Assembly (NCBI GenBank): GCA_963799245.1
Contig: CAWCWN010000004.1
Location: forward strand, 558,001 to 622,000
Direction: 5' to 3'
Length of the DNA stretch: 64,000 nucleotides
Origin: CAWCWN01 sp963799245
GTDB lineage: Bacteria; Chloroflexota; Ktedonobacteria; Ktedonobacterales; Ktedonobacteraceae
This document shows, in pieces, positions 1 to 7,014 of this stretch; positions within the stretch are counted from its first letter, which is position 1; each line of letters starts with the position of its first letter. A program made the translations under genes and the position numbers. The notes beneath the pieces were generated by a model, which was not told the origin of the DNA, did no database searches, and was given only the letters and a program-made list of their open reading frames with translations.

Positions 1-740
1 TCAAAGATGCTGCGGTCATATAACCAGCGCAGCTGAGTCCCATGCAATCTGGCGTCGCAGGGCCTGAGCTGGTAAGATTGGGCGACGCCGCGCGTGAAGG
101 CCTGGCTGAACTGCCGCCCCTCCTGCCAGATCGTCAGCTCCAGTTTTTCGGACAGGGCATTAATAACGGTCGCGCCAACGCCATGGAGGCCGCCAGCCGT
201 CTTATAGACACCCTCCGCAAATTTTCCACCCGAGTGGGGCACGGTGAGAATGACCGTAGCGGCAGGCAGCTCATCCCCCTGGTAGAGCATGGGATCAAAA
301 GGCATGCCGCGGGCCTCATCGCGCACAGTCACCCACCCATCGGCATCAATCTTTACCCATATGTGCTTCCCAAAACCCGCCACGGCTTCGTCTACGGCGT
401 TGTCGAGCGCCTCCCAGATCAGGTGGAGCAGGCCAGAGGTTGAAGTTGAACCGATATACATACCCGGGCGGTGACGAATGGCCGCGATCCCTTCGAGCAC
501 CTGAATGTCGGCGGCCGAGTACGATCGATGCCTGCTTGCGCGCCCGTTTGCGCGCCCGCTGGAGGGATCCGTTTCTCCTACTGACAGCGGCGCGACGCCC
601 ACCTGTTGCCTGGCTTTTTTCTGTGCTGATGCAGTTTCTTTGCTCTCACCCGTTCTTGTGGGAGCAAACAGGGAGAGCTGTTCATGCGCAGCATCTACTT
701 CATCTACCCCGGCTGAAATCAATTTGAAGGAATGCGACAT
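1..740 (-). CDS. DNA gyrase/topoisomerase IV subunit B family, N-terminal part (3' end outside window)
   Basis: The reverse strand reads open from an ATG at 738-740 to the window edge, giving about 246 residues of a type IIA topoisomerase ATPase subunit. Visible are a poorly conserved 70-residue leader, then IRHRPGMYIGST, the ATP-hydrolysis segment WEALDNAVDEA (E-x-x-D-N kept), HSGGKF and the lid glycine stretch GGLHGVGATVINALSEK. An AGAGG stands about 12 bases upstream of the start. The usual D-N-G-R-G-I-P of the GHKL nucleotide pocket reads D-E-A-R-G-M-P, so the first glycine of DxGxG is alanine. Family assignment is firm; whether this is GyrB, ParE or an extra paralogue cannot be decided from the part visible. 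Confidence 0.88.
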   Translation of the reverse strand, partial: MSHSFKLISAGVDEVDAAHEQLSLFAPTRTGESKETASAQKKARQQVGVAPLSVGETDPSSGRANGRASRHRSYSAADIQVLEGIAAIRHRPGMYIGSTSTSGLLHLIWEALDNAVDEAVAGFGKHIWVKIDADGWVTVRDEARGMPFDPMLYQGDELPAATVILTVPHSGGKFAEGVYKTAGGLHGVGATVINALSEKLELTIWQEGRQFSQAFTRGVAQSYQLRPCDARLHGTQLRWLYDRSIF

Positions 741-1076
741 CAACCAATAAACCTCTCTTCATAAGCGTATTCTCAGTGAGCATACAGCCTGCGACGGCGA
801 AAGTCAAGAGCCTTTTTGATCAAAAGTTCTAATACACATTATAGCACCTCTCCGCCCTCAAAGAAACCCCCCACCTGGGCCCGGCAGAGAAGAATGAGCA
901 GCACAACGCAGAGCAGGGAGAGAGTTCACGCGTCCGCTGAACAGGAGCGTGCGCGCGGGGGGGGAGGAGGCGCTGAAGAGGTTATGTGGCCTGCAAGCTC
1001 CAGCCTAAAATGGTATAATAAAAGACAGCTCGAGAGCAGGCAGAGATAGAGATGTCTCGAGGGAGGGATTACGTCT
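741..1076. other. Divergent intergenic region
   Basis: It separates the divergent topoisomerase and zinc-ribbon genes. I see the candidate promoter at 991-1019, a G-rich run near 956-968 and no credible gene. Confidence 0.6.
991..1019 (+). promoter_or_regulatory. Candidate sigma-70 promoter for the zinc-ribbon gene
   Basis: CTGCAA (991-996), a 17-base spacer and a perfect TATAAT (1014-1019) lie about 60 bases before the start at 1077. The -10 is perfect, the -35 weak. Confidence 0.5.
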
Positions 1077-1778
1077 ATGCAAAAACCAATTACCGGTCAA
1101 TACGAGTGCGTCCATCGTTCCGGGATAGGGCTCGACTACTTTACTTCCCGCGTTGACCGTCTCACTGTTCAGCAGAATGGACGCTTTATCCTGATCGTGC
1201 AGGATAGCAGTCGTGTTGCCAATGTCGCGCAATCCCTTATCAACGGACAGCAGGCTGCCACAAATGCGCCTGAGACGCGCCGCGAGGGCAGCTACAGCAT
1301 ACAGGGGAACGTCCTGACACTGCGTTTCGACGATGGAGCCCGGGAAGAAGGTCAACTGGCCTGGAATGGCGAGGGACTCCAGCTTGGGCCAAATTTTTTT
1401 AACAAAGTCTCCGACTCGACCCTGCTGCCTCCTACCCATCGCATAAAAAAGGATATGGATGACATTGCCCGGGGGCTGAAAATCGCGAGCACTATCGGGG
1501 GCATGGCGATGAAGGCGGCGAAGACTATCCACGATACCATTCAAACAACGCAGGAGCCAGGCCCTGCCTCGACGGCCACTCCAGGCCAGGCTGCCGTGCC
1601 TCCAGGAGGCGCTCAGCCAGGGCCAGCACATCAGCCCCAGCAACAGTTCCCACCGGCTCAACCGACCTATACACCTCCTCCTCCCCCCACTCAGGAGGCC
1701 CTTTTCTGCGATCAGTGCGGCACGCGCGCGCGACCCGGCAAACGCTTCTGCAATAACTGCGGCGCCCAGCTCCCTTGA
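1077..1778 (+). CDS. Zinc-ribbon protein with N-terminal beta-rich domain
   Basis: A 233-residue soluble protein of unknown function. Residues about 1-120 form a compact beta-rich domain without a motif I recognise; about 150-205 is a Pro/Gln/Ala-rich linker; the C-terminus carries a four-cysteine zinc ribbon, CDQCGTRARPGKRFCNNCG, of the type often found at the end of bacterial signalling or membrane-associated proteins. There is no membrane segment. The ATG is preceded by GAGGGAGGG. It converges with the MaoC-like gene, the two stops lying about 28 bases apart. A regulatory or scaffold role is a guess only. Confidence 0.75.
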   Translation: MQKPITGQYECVHRSGIGLDYFTSRVDRLTVQQNGRFILIVQDSSRVANVAQSLINGQQAATNAPETRREGSYSIQGNVLTLRFDDGAREEGQLAWNGEGLQLGPNFFNKVSDSTLLPPTHRIKKDMDDIARGLKIASTIGGMAMKAAKTIHDTIQTTQEPGPASTATPGQAAVPPGGAQPGPAHQPQQQFPPAQPTYTPPPPPTQEALFCDQCGTRARPGKRFCNNCGAQLP

Positions 1779-1805
1779 GCCCGGAAAAGGGGCGAGACGC
1801 ATAGC

Positions 1806-2240
1806 CTAGCGCGTAATCAGCGTTTCTCGCGCTCTTAAGACGAGCTGACCATGCTGGTTTGTGTACTCTATGACAAGTGTGACCATCTCAATATTCCTCC
1901 GCACCCGGCCTTCGGCCACGGTCGTGACGCCGGTGAGACTATCCCCCGCATAAATTGGCGCCAGGTATTCATACTCTTCACCGCTGTGCAGGATGCGCGT
2001 GACATCAAGACCCAGACTCGTCAACTGCTCGACCAGTTTTTTGTTGCCCCAGAACCAGAACATAGTGGGAGCGGTCGGAAATAGAGGGACATCCGCATAG
2101 CCGGCGGCCCGGGCGGACGCACAGTCATGAAAGATTGGATTGGGATCGCCGATAGCCACGGCCAGCTCGTGTATTTTGCCTCGCTCAACATCTATGGTGA
2201 AAGGTGGCAGGCTCTCTCCAACCTTGCTCGTATCAAACAT
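1806..2240 (-). CDS. MaoC/FAS1-like dehydratase domain protein
   Basis: A 144-residue single hot-dog domain protein resembling the N-terminal MaoC-like dehydratase (HTD2/FAS1 dehydratase) family, which hydrates or dehydrates enoyl-/3-hydroxyacyl thioesters. Supporting stretches are the N-terminal F-T-I-D-V-E-R-G-K-I, the substrate-site region AIGDPNPIFHD, and the later HSGEEYEYLAPIYAGD and RETLITR. The classical MaoC catalytic D-x(4)-H is not obvious, as is common for the N-terminal type that pairs with a second subunit; no partner gene is adjacent. It lies downstream of the J-domain gene on the same strand, separated by a duplicated hairpin. Confidence 0.75.
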   Translation of the reverse strand: MFDTSKVGESLPPFTIDVERGKIHELAVAIGDPNPIFHDCASARAAGYADVPLFPTAPTMFWFWGNKKLVEQLTSLGLDVTRILHSGEEYEYLAPIYAGDSLTGVTTVAEGRVRRNIEMVTLVIEYTNQHGQLVLRARETLITR

Positions 2241-2271
2241 ATAAAAGTTCCTCGCTCTTTACTACATGTTC

Positions 2272-2313
2272 AGTCCCGGCAACAGCGGGACTAGTCCCGG
2301 CAACAGCGGGACT
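2272..2313. repeat. Tandem 21-bp hairpin repeat
   Basis: Two exact head-to-tail copies of a 21-bp unit (2272-2292 and 2293-2313) are followed by four bases of a third. Each unit is a hairpin with arms AGTCCCG and CGGGACT around GCAACAG. They fill the gap between the J-domain gene stop and the MaoC-like gene start, so they may attenuate or terminate transcription on the minus strand. Confidence 0.85.
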
Positions 2314-2590
2314 AGTCTTTCATCAACAACTCGTAGGCGGCAATGATGCGCTGCATCTGCTTTGGATCACCCCCGCGGTCGGGGTGATGGCGCTTGGCCA
2401 GGGCGCGGTAACGCCGCTTGATCTGCAGCGGGGTCGCATTCGATGGCAGACCCAGAACCTTCAGGGCCTGTTGACGCTCCATCACGGAACGCGCGGGATT
2501 GGCACTATTTTCCCACAGGGCCTTGACACTCAAACGCAAAACATCCCATAACAGCGATGCAAACGATTTTGGCTTTTGCTGCGAATTCAT
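2312..2590 (-). CDS. Small J-domain (DnaJ-like) protein
   Basis: A 92-residue protein consisting almost only of a J domain at residues about 38-90, with the HPD tripeptide in AKRHHPDRGGDPKQMQ and the usual flanking helices (ALKVLGLPSNATPLQIKRRYRAL). The G/F and zinc-finger regions of full DnaJ are absent. J domains stimulate the ATPase of Hsp70, so this is probably a specialised co-chaperone; the N-terminal 35 residues are mildly hydrophobic but not a clear membrane anchor. Its stop codon lies inside the duplicated hairpin. Confidence 0.85.
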   Translation of the reverse strand: MNSQQKPKSFASLLWDVLRLSVKALWENSANPARSVMERQQALKVLGLPSNATPLQIKRRYRALAKRHHPDRGGDPKQMQRIIAAYELLMKD

Positions 2591-2847
2591 GCGGGATTTT
2601 TCCTTGCCCTGCTAGTAGTTCCATTCTTCTCTTCTATACTATACGCTATGCTTTAAGCAAGTGTAATAGTCCTCTTTTTGTACGCCGCAGCCATTGCCTT
2701 TTTCGACTGTATGTGCTGGCGCGCCTGCCAGGCTGCAACTTGAGTCGCGCACTTCGCGAGGGCGTCTATGGGCAAGCCCTCTTGCAAGCGCGCCCTGCGA
2801 AGAAGCCATAAGCCGGGGAATGCGCCAGAACTGCCAGCCAACACACT

Positions 2848-3438
2848 TCACTCCAGGATATAATCCTGGCCACACGCCTCGCACCAGCCGTGGAGCTTCC
2901 CCTCCTGCTCATGTATGTTCGTCAGGCGCTTGGCGCAGCGGCAGACATAGCCATGCTGACGCGCGGGATTTCCCACAACGAGCGCGTGCGCGGGAACATC
3001 GCGCGTCACGACCGAGCCGGCCCCTACCAGCGCGAACCTGCCAATAGTCACGCCGCAGATAATTACGGCTCCTGCGCCGATAGATGCCCCGTATTGAACG
3101 AGCGTCGGCGTAATCTCCCAGTCCGCCGCACTTTTCAAGTTTCCCGCAGGGGTGATAGCGCGCGGAAAGAGGTCGTTGGTAAAAACCACATGTGGTCCGA
3201 CAAAAACACCATCTTCAATCGTCACCCCTTCAAAGACCGAGACAGCGTTCTGAAGCTTGACGCGCGAGCCGATATGCACATGCGCATCAATGTAAACGCC
3301 TTTGCCGATATTGCAGTCCGCGCCGATCGAGGCCCCCTCGCGTATGTGCGCCTGCCGCCAGATACGCGTACCTGCGCCTATATGTGCCTCGGAAGCGACC
3401 TCGGCGCTGGGATGAACATAATAATCTGACTGAAGCAT
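2848..3438 (-). CDS. Left-handed beta-helix acyltransferase (hexapeptide repeat, WbpD-like)
   Basis: About 196 residues from the ATG at 3436-3438, chosen because GAGGG precedes it; an upstream in-frame start at 3501 lacks a ribosome site. The body is a run of hexapeptide repeats (VHPSAEVASEAHIGAGTRIW through GAGAVIICGVTIG) with the N-acetyltransferase signature VFTNDLFPRA and the ending GNPARQHGYV. This matches the family acetylating UDP-3-amino-sugar uronates or related nucleotide sugars. A C-terminal tail contains CRC ... CEAC, a possible zinc knuckle seen in some members. It stands alone, not in a polysaccharide cluster, so the substrate is uncertain. Confidence 0.82.
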   Translation of the reverse strand: MLQSDYYVHPSAEVASEAHIGAGTRIWRQAHIREGASIGADCNIGKGVYIDAHVHIGSRVKLQNAVSVFEGVTIEDGVFVGPHVVFTNDLFPRAITPAGNLKSAADWEITPTLVQYGASIGAGAVIICGVTIGRFALVGAGSVVTRDVPAHALVVGNPARQHGYVCRCAKRLTNIHEQEGKLHGWCEACGQDYILE

Positions 3439-3606
3439 GCAATCCCTCTTTTTATTTTTCATTCTACCACGCTCGCCCGGAATCTTCTTATCAGGCACCA
3501 TTCATTCCTGGCCGCATTTCAGCAATTGCAGCCGGGTTCAGCTTGCAAATAATTAACCATTATGCTACACTAGAAGCGTAACGTACATATCAAAGAAGAT
3601 ATGCAT

Positions 3607-3640
3607 AACATCTGGGGATCCCTGCACCTGGATGTTTTTT
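3607..3640 (+). terminator. Hairpin followed by T-tract
   Basis: AACATC (3607-3612) pairs with GATGTT (3631-3636), directly followed by a run of six T ending at 3640. It looks like an intrinsic terminator reading rightward, although no gene leads into it; it may instead be part of the left half of the adjacent element. Confidence 0.4.
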
Positions 3641-3654
3641 ATTAGCTGCAAGCA

Positions 3655-4008
3655 GAGGTTCCTCCTCGATCAGTGTTGATCGACGACCCAGAAAGTCCAG
3701 GCGTAACTGCGCCGGCATTTATCACCCGAGCGTAAGACCCTGCCCTTGAGGGCTAGGGATGTAAGCGAGTCCTTGTTTGGAGCGGAGAGGCTGGGACTCT
3801 TGCAACTTTGCCCACGCTTGATCGTATAGATTGTAGTAAGTCGGGGCTCCGGTCTCGCATCTACCGCGGGGCTCGCGGGAAGTCAGGTCTGAAGGAGGCC
3901 GTGTAAGACACCGACGGTGAAAACCTTCTGCGCAACGCCCGATGAAACAGAAAAGCCTACTCGCGAGAGTGGGAAGCCCCTAGCTTTAGCTATGGGGAGA
4001 TGTCACTG
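3655..4008 (+). ncRNA. Candidate omega RNA-like structured RNA without a nuclease gene
   Basis: A 350-base non-coding stretch contains a chain of small hairpins: CGATCA/TGATCG around 3680-3697, CCCTGCCC/GGGCTAGGG at 3738-3758 with a TTGA loop, GAGTCC/GGACTC at 3767-3799, CCGCG/CGCGG at 3864-3878, GTGT/ACAC at 3901-3911, and a terminal hairpin CCCCTAGC/GCTATGGGG at 3977-3997 followed by AGATGTCAC. The terminal block is what right ends of IS200/IS605 tnpB/iscB elements usually look like, where it forms the 3' part of the RNA guiding the nuclease. No intact TnpB or IscB reading frame exists on either side. Function as a guide RNA is inference. Confidence 0.5.
3961..4008 (+). mobile_element. IS200/IS605-type right-end-like sequence (relic)
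   Basis: The run GGGAAGCCCC, TAGC, TTTA loop, GCTA, TGGGGAGATGTCAC has the imperfect subterminal palindrome with an unpaired A typical of right ends recognised by HUH transposase TnpA. No tnpA or tnpB is present; another palindrome, CATATC/GATATG at 3586-3603, might mark a left end, giving a roughly 420-bp non-autonomous element. The exact boundaries are unproven. Confidence 0.5.
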
Positions 4009-4078
4009 TAGTTGAGTGCCGGGCTGTCCCGGCTCGTCGTAGTGTTGTTGTAATGAATAGGAGAGGAAAAATACAAAC

Positions 4079-4231
4079 ATGGATGATGGAAAGCACTTGC
4101 AACGCGACCTCCAGGACATAGGACTGCTGGAGCATGGCTCTTTTTGCGAATGCATCTGGTGCGTCGAGAGAGATATTACCATTGAGAGCGAAGATTTTAC
4201 CAGGCTGAGCAAGCAGCAGACCTCGCAGTAG
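4079..4231 (+). CDS. Small Cys-motif protein, 50 residues
   Basis: ATG at 4079-4081 preceded by TAGGAGAGG, stop TAG at 4229-4231. The peptide is acidic and hydrophilic (MDDGKHLQRDLQDIGLLEHG...) with a CECIWC metal-binding-like motif at residues about 23-28. The strong ribosome site and protein-like composition suggest a real gene. It begins 70 bases after the transposon-like right end. Function unknown. Confidence 0.5.
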   Translation: MDDGKHLQRDLQDIGLLEHGSFCECIWCVERDITIESEDFTRLSKQQTSQ

Positions 4232-4495
4232 CACGAGCATAGCTACCAGGAACTTTCAGCCCGGGCGGTTATCCTGCGATGGATGACCGCTTTATTCTGC
4301 TCCCTCATGTTGCCCACACCATATTCCGCCAGTGTCAGAGCCTGTTTGCAGCAATAAACATCGCTCGAACGTATAAGCACTAGTTAAAAACGTTACAATG
4401 CGCTATAATGAATTGGCTTCACTTGTCAACCAAAGCGGCGATTTATGAGGTACGGCCAGCGGGTCGACCAATTGAAATAAGGAAGGTATAAAACC

Positions 4496-4786
4496 GTGCC
4501 CTGGTGTAAGTTTTTCATACCGAAGATTGCTTCGCCCAGTGCGAGCCCAGGTGATCCTGATTTTAATGACAACGTCATGTATGCCAAATGCATCAAGGGA
4601 CATGTCCTCAAAAATGCTGATGACTGGATTCTCTGCGAAAACTTACCCGCACCAGATGCCAGGTGCTGGCAAGAAGGCGGCGACACTTTATTTTCTCTCA
4701 GGATGCGACAGGGCAGCAGCGCGCAGGATGAAACAAAGCGGCCTGACGCTTCAAGCACAACGACCACACAGAGCGCCACTTCTTAG
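4496..4786 (+). CDS. Small cysteine-containing hypothetical protein
   Basis: A 96-residue reading frame starting at GTG 4496-4498 with GGAAGG about 9 bases upstream; a TATAAT-like -10 lies at 4404-4409. Cysteines at about residues 4, 32, 47 and 57 could bind metal; the C-terminal 25 residues are Ser/Thr/Gln-rich and look disordered. It resembles nothing I recognise. It ends 20 bases before the MutY-like gene and may be cotranscribed with it. Confidence 0.45.
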   Translation: MPWCKFFIPKIASPSASPGDPDFNDNVMYAKCIKGHVLKNADDWILCENLPAPDARCWQEGGDTLFSLRMRQGSSAQDETKRPDASSTTTTQSATS

Positions 4787-4806
4787 CTGGGGCTGCCCGA
4801 TTTTTC

Positions 4807-5799
4807 ATGCCTAAGCACACCTCGCACTCCTATTTATCTTTATCTTTTCAACCCGCGCCCGACCTGATCGCGCGGGTCCATTCCTCCCTGTTACACTGGT
4901 ATGCTGCCGAACAACGAGATTTACCCTGGCGGAAAACGCATGATCCATACGCCATTCTTGTAGCGGAAATAATGCTGCAACAGACACAGGTTGAGCGCGT
5001 GCTGCCCAAATACAAGCAGTTTCTGGCCGCATTTCCAACCCTGGCCGACCTGGCGGCTGCACCGACCTCCGCTGTTATTTCAGTCTGGGTGCCGCTGGGA
5101 TATAACCGCAGAGCAGTGAGTTTGCAGGCCATCGCTCGCCAGGTTATGCGCGAATATGGCGGGCGCATTCCCGATACAATTGATGAGCTCCTCAAGTTGA
5201 AGGGCATCGGCCGCTATACCGCCGGAGCGATTGCCTGTTTCGCCTATCACAAAGCGGTAGCCACTGTCGACACCAACATCCGGCGCGTCCTGCAGCGCGT
5301 CTTTCTCGGCCTGGAACAGCCGCAAGCTAAAGCCAACGACAAGCAGATACTCTCCATCGCTGAACAGGCCTTACCGGTGGCTGAAGCGTATAACTGGAAC
5401 CAGGCCCTGATGGACCTTGGAGCCACCATTTGCAGCAGCAGCAACCCCCAATGTATTGCCTGTCCCCTGCAGGACTGCTGCAGCGCATTCAATACGATGA
5501 GCCAGCATAGTCTCTTTCCCTCGGGCAGCGTCCTACGTCACATGCGCAAGGTTGCCGAAAAGAAAAGTGGCTATCCGGCCGCACAGCCATTTACCAGCAC
5601 AAATCGTTACTTTCGCGGACGCATTGTCGCCTGCCTGCGCGCGCTGCCTGGTGGGCAGCGCATGCAGCTCTCAGAACTGGGACCACGGCTCAAGCCGACT
5701 TTTACTGGCGAGGACATGCCCTGGCTGCAGAAAATCGTGGCCGGCTTGGCAAAGGACGGCCTTATTGACCAGGGCGAGGATGGAGTGAAATTGCCGTAG
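4807..5799 (+). CDS. mutY: A/G-specific adenine glycosylase-like (MutY family) protein
   Basis: A 330-residue base-excision repair glycosylase of the HhH-GPD superfamily, which removes adenine mispaired with 8-oxoguanine. Seen are RDLPWRKTHDPY, AEIMLQQTQVERVLP with the catalytic glutamate, the helix-hairpin-helix LKLKGIGRYTAGAI, the catalytic aspartate in VATVDTNIRRVL, and a 4Fe-4S cluster loop C-x6-C-x2-C-x5-C near residues 218-234. The usual MutY GLGYYxRA reads PLGYNRRA. The C-terminal MutT/NUDIX-like domain that checks for 8-oxoG is missing and replaced by about 85 residues resembling a winged helix, so specificity may differ from E. coli MutY. No clear ribosome site precedes the ATG. Confidence 0.8.
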   Translation: MPKHTSHSYLSLSFQPAPDLIARVHSSLLHWYAAEQRDLPWRKTHDPYAILVAEIMLQQTQVERVLPKYKQFLAAFPTLADLAAAPTSAVISVWVPLGYNRRAVSLQAIARQVMREYGGRIPDTIDELLKLKGIGRYTAGAIACFAYHKAVATVDTNIRRVLQRVFLGLEQPQAKANDKQILSIAEQALPVAEAYNWNQALMDLGATICSSSNPQCIACPLQDCCSAFNTMSQHSLFPSGSVLRHMRKVAEKKSGYPAAQPFTSTNRYFRGRIVACLRALPGGQRMQLSELGPRLKPTFTGEDMPWLQKIVAGLAKDGLIDQGEDGVKLP

Positions 5800-5967
5800 A
5801 GGCGGGGGAGTTGGATGAACATTCACTTGTATGCTATTGTATTACAGTACTTTAGGCCAGGAAGAAAAGGCTGGCCGTTTTATGCTAGCGCCTCAATCGT
5901 GTATACTGAGGCTGTATTTTCCACAATTAAAAGCGCAGAATTATATTTGGTTTAAAGGAGCATCCCG

Positions 5968-6783
5968 TTGCAATACACAAGCCTTCAAGATATTACGAGG
6001 AGTTCCAGGCACATCTTCCTTTCACCACATTTCGATGACGTTGCCTACTCATGCGCTGGAACGTTGGCGGTCCAGGTAAGCAATGGACTACATCCGCTGG
6101 TGATAACCGTCTTTGGCGGCATACCGGCTCAAGGGTTGCGCCTCAGCGATTTTGCCTCCCAGACACACAGAAAAATGGGGTTAGGTAACCTGGATGCAGC
6201 AGCTGTTGTGACGAAGCGTCGCCAGGAGGATGCCAATGCGCTGGATCACCTGCATGTCGATTATCTCTGGTTCGACTATCTTGATGCCATCTATCGTGGC
6301 GAGCCACCTTACTATACAGATGAGCAGCAGTTGATGCACGGCGAAGTTCATTTTGCCGATATCAACATCGACAGGCAACTTGCGCAGGACCTGGTTGCGC
6401 TCCACGAGCGACTGCCAGATACCGTCTGGTATGCGCCGCTTGGTGTTGGACAGCACGTAGACCACCAGCTTGTTGCTTCCGCTGCCGACCGCCTGGTTCA
6501 ACGCGGAGCCAACGTCAAATTCTATGAGGACTTCCCATATGTATTGGAGAGCGATGCCCTGGAGCAGCGCCTCAGGCAGCTGGGGGAAGCGCTGGAACCA
6601 GCTTATGTTGAGATGTCCGAGATGCTGCCACAGCGCATTGAGGCGGCGGAGCGCTACGCTTCGCAGATCGATTTGAATTTTGGCAGCCTGGCAAAGATGC
6701 ACCAGGCCATCAATGATTATACCTACAGCATTCGTCCTGTCCATACCGTTCATCTGGAGCGCTTCTGGACACCGCGCTCATAA
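5968..6783 (+). CDS. PIG-L/LmbE family deacetylase
   Basis: A 271-residue zinc-dependent deacetylase of the LmbE-like family acting on N-acetylglucosamine-type substrates such as those in mycothiol, bacillithiol or glycan pathways. The N-terminal zinc motif appears as SPHFDDVAYSCAGT, the second histidine motif as VGQHVDHQLV. Start is TTG 5968-5970, supported by AAAGGAG at 5953-5959. The final part is typical of the short cytoplasmic family members. The substrate cannot be told from sequence. A perfect 17-bp hairpin follows the stop. Confidence 0.82.
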   Translation: MQYTSLQDITRSSRHIFLSPHFDDVAYSCAGTLAVQVSNGLHPLVITVFGGIPAQGLRLSDFASQTHRKMGLGNLDAAAVVTKRRQEDANALDHLHVDYLWFDYLDAIYRGEPPYYTDEQQLMHGEVHFADINIDRQLAQDLVALHERLPDTVWYAPLGVGQHVDHQLVASAADRLVQRGANVKFYEDFPYVLESDALEQRLRQLGEALEPAYVEMSEMLPQRIEAAERYASQIDLNFGSLAKMHQAINDYTYSIRPVHTVHLERFWTPRS

Positions 6784-6788
6784 TTTCC

Positions 6789-6825
6789 GCTGAGTGAGGC
6801 TGCTGTGCCAGCAGCCTCACTCAGC
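6789..6825 (+). terminator. Perfect 17-bp hairpin after the PIG-L gene
   Basis: Arms 6789-6805 and 6809-6825 are exact complements with a 3-base loop. No T-tract follows, so it may be a non-canonical terminator or mRNA 3'-end stabiliser. Confidence 0.6.
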
Positions 6826-7014
6826 ACTATGCTAGAATTGCGCGAGCTAACTTTGCGCGCAGCATGATAGGTTGATGTGGTATAGTGTGAATAAGTAGCC
6901 TATAAAAAATACATATACGCGAACATAGTATACTACGTGGGTGAGGTGCACCAGGCCGGGCGGAGGCAGAGTTGGTGTGTAAGGTGGAGGGTGCAATTGT
7001 AGGAGTGAGGTGTG

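Noticed and set aside
42..727. Overlapping plus-strand frames at the left edge
   Set aside because: They are antisense shadows of the GyrB/ParE-like gene, whose motifs read clearly on the minus strand.
2272..2313. CRISPR array
   Set aside because: Only two adjacent hairpin units without spacers are present; elsewhere no regularly spaced repeats and no cas genes were seen.
3986..4240. 84-residue minus-strand frame across the transposon-like right end
   Set aside because: It runs through the structured right end and has no ribosome site; the plus-strand 50-residue gene is better supported.
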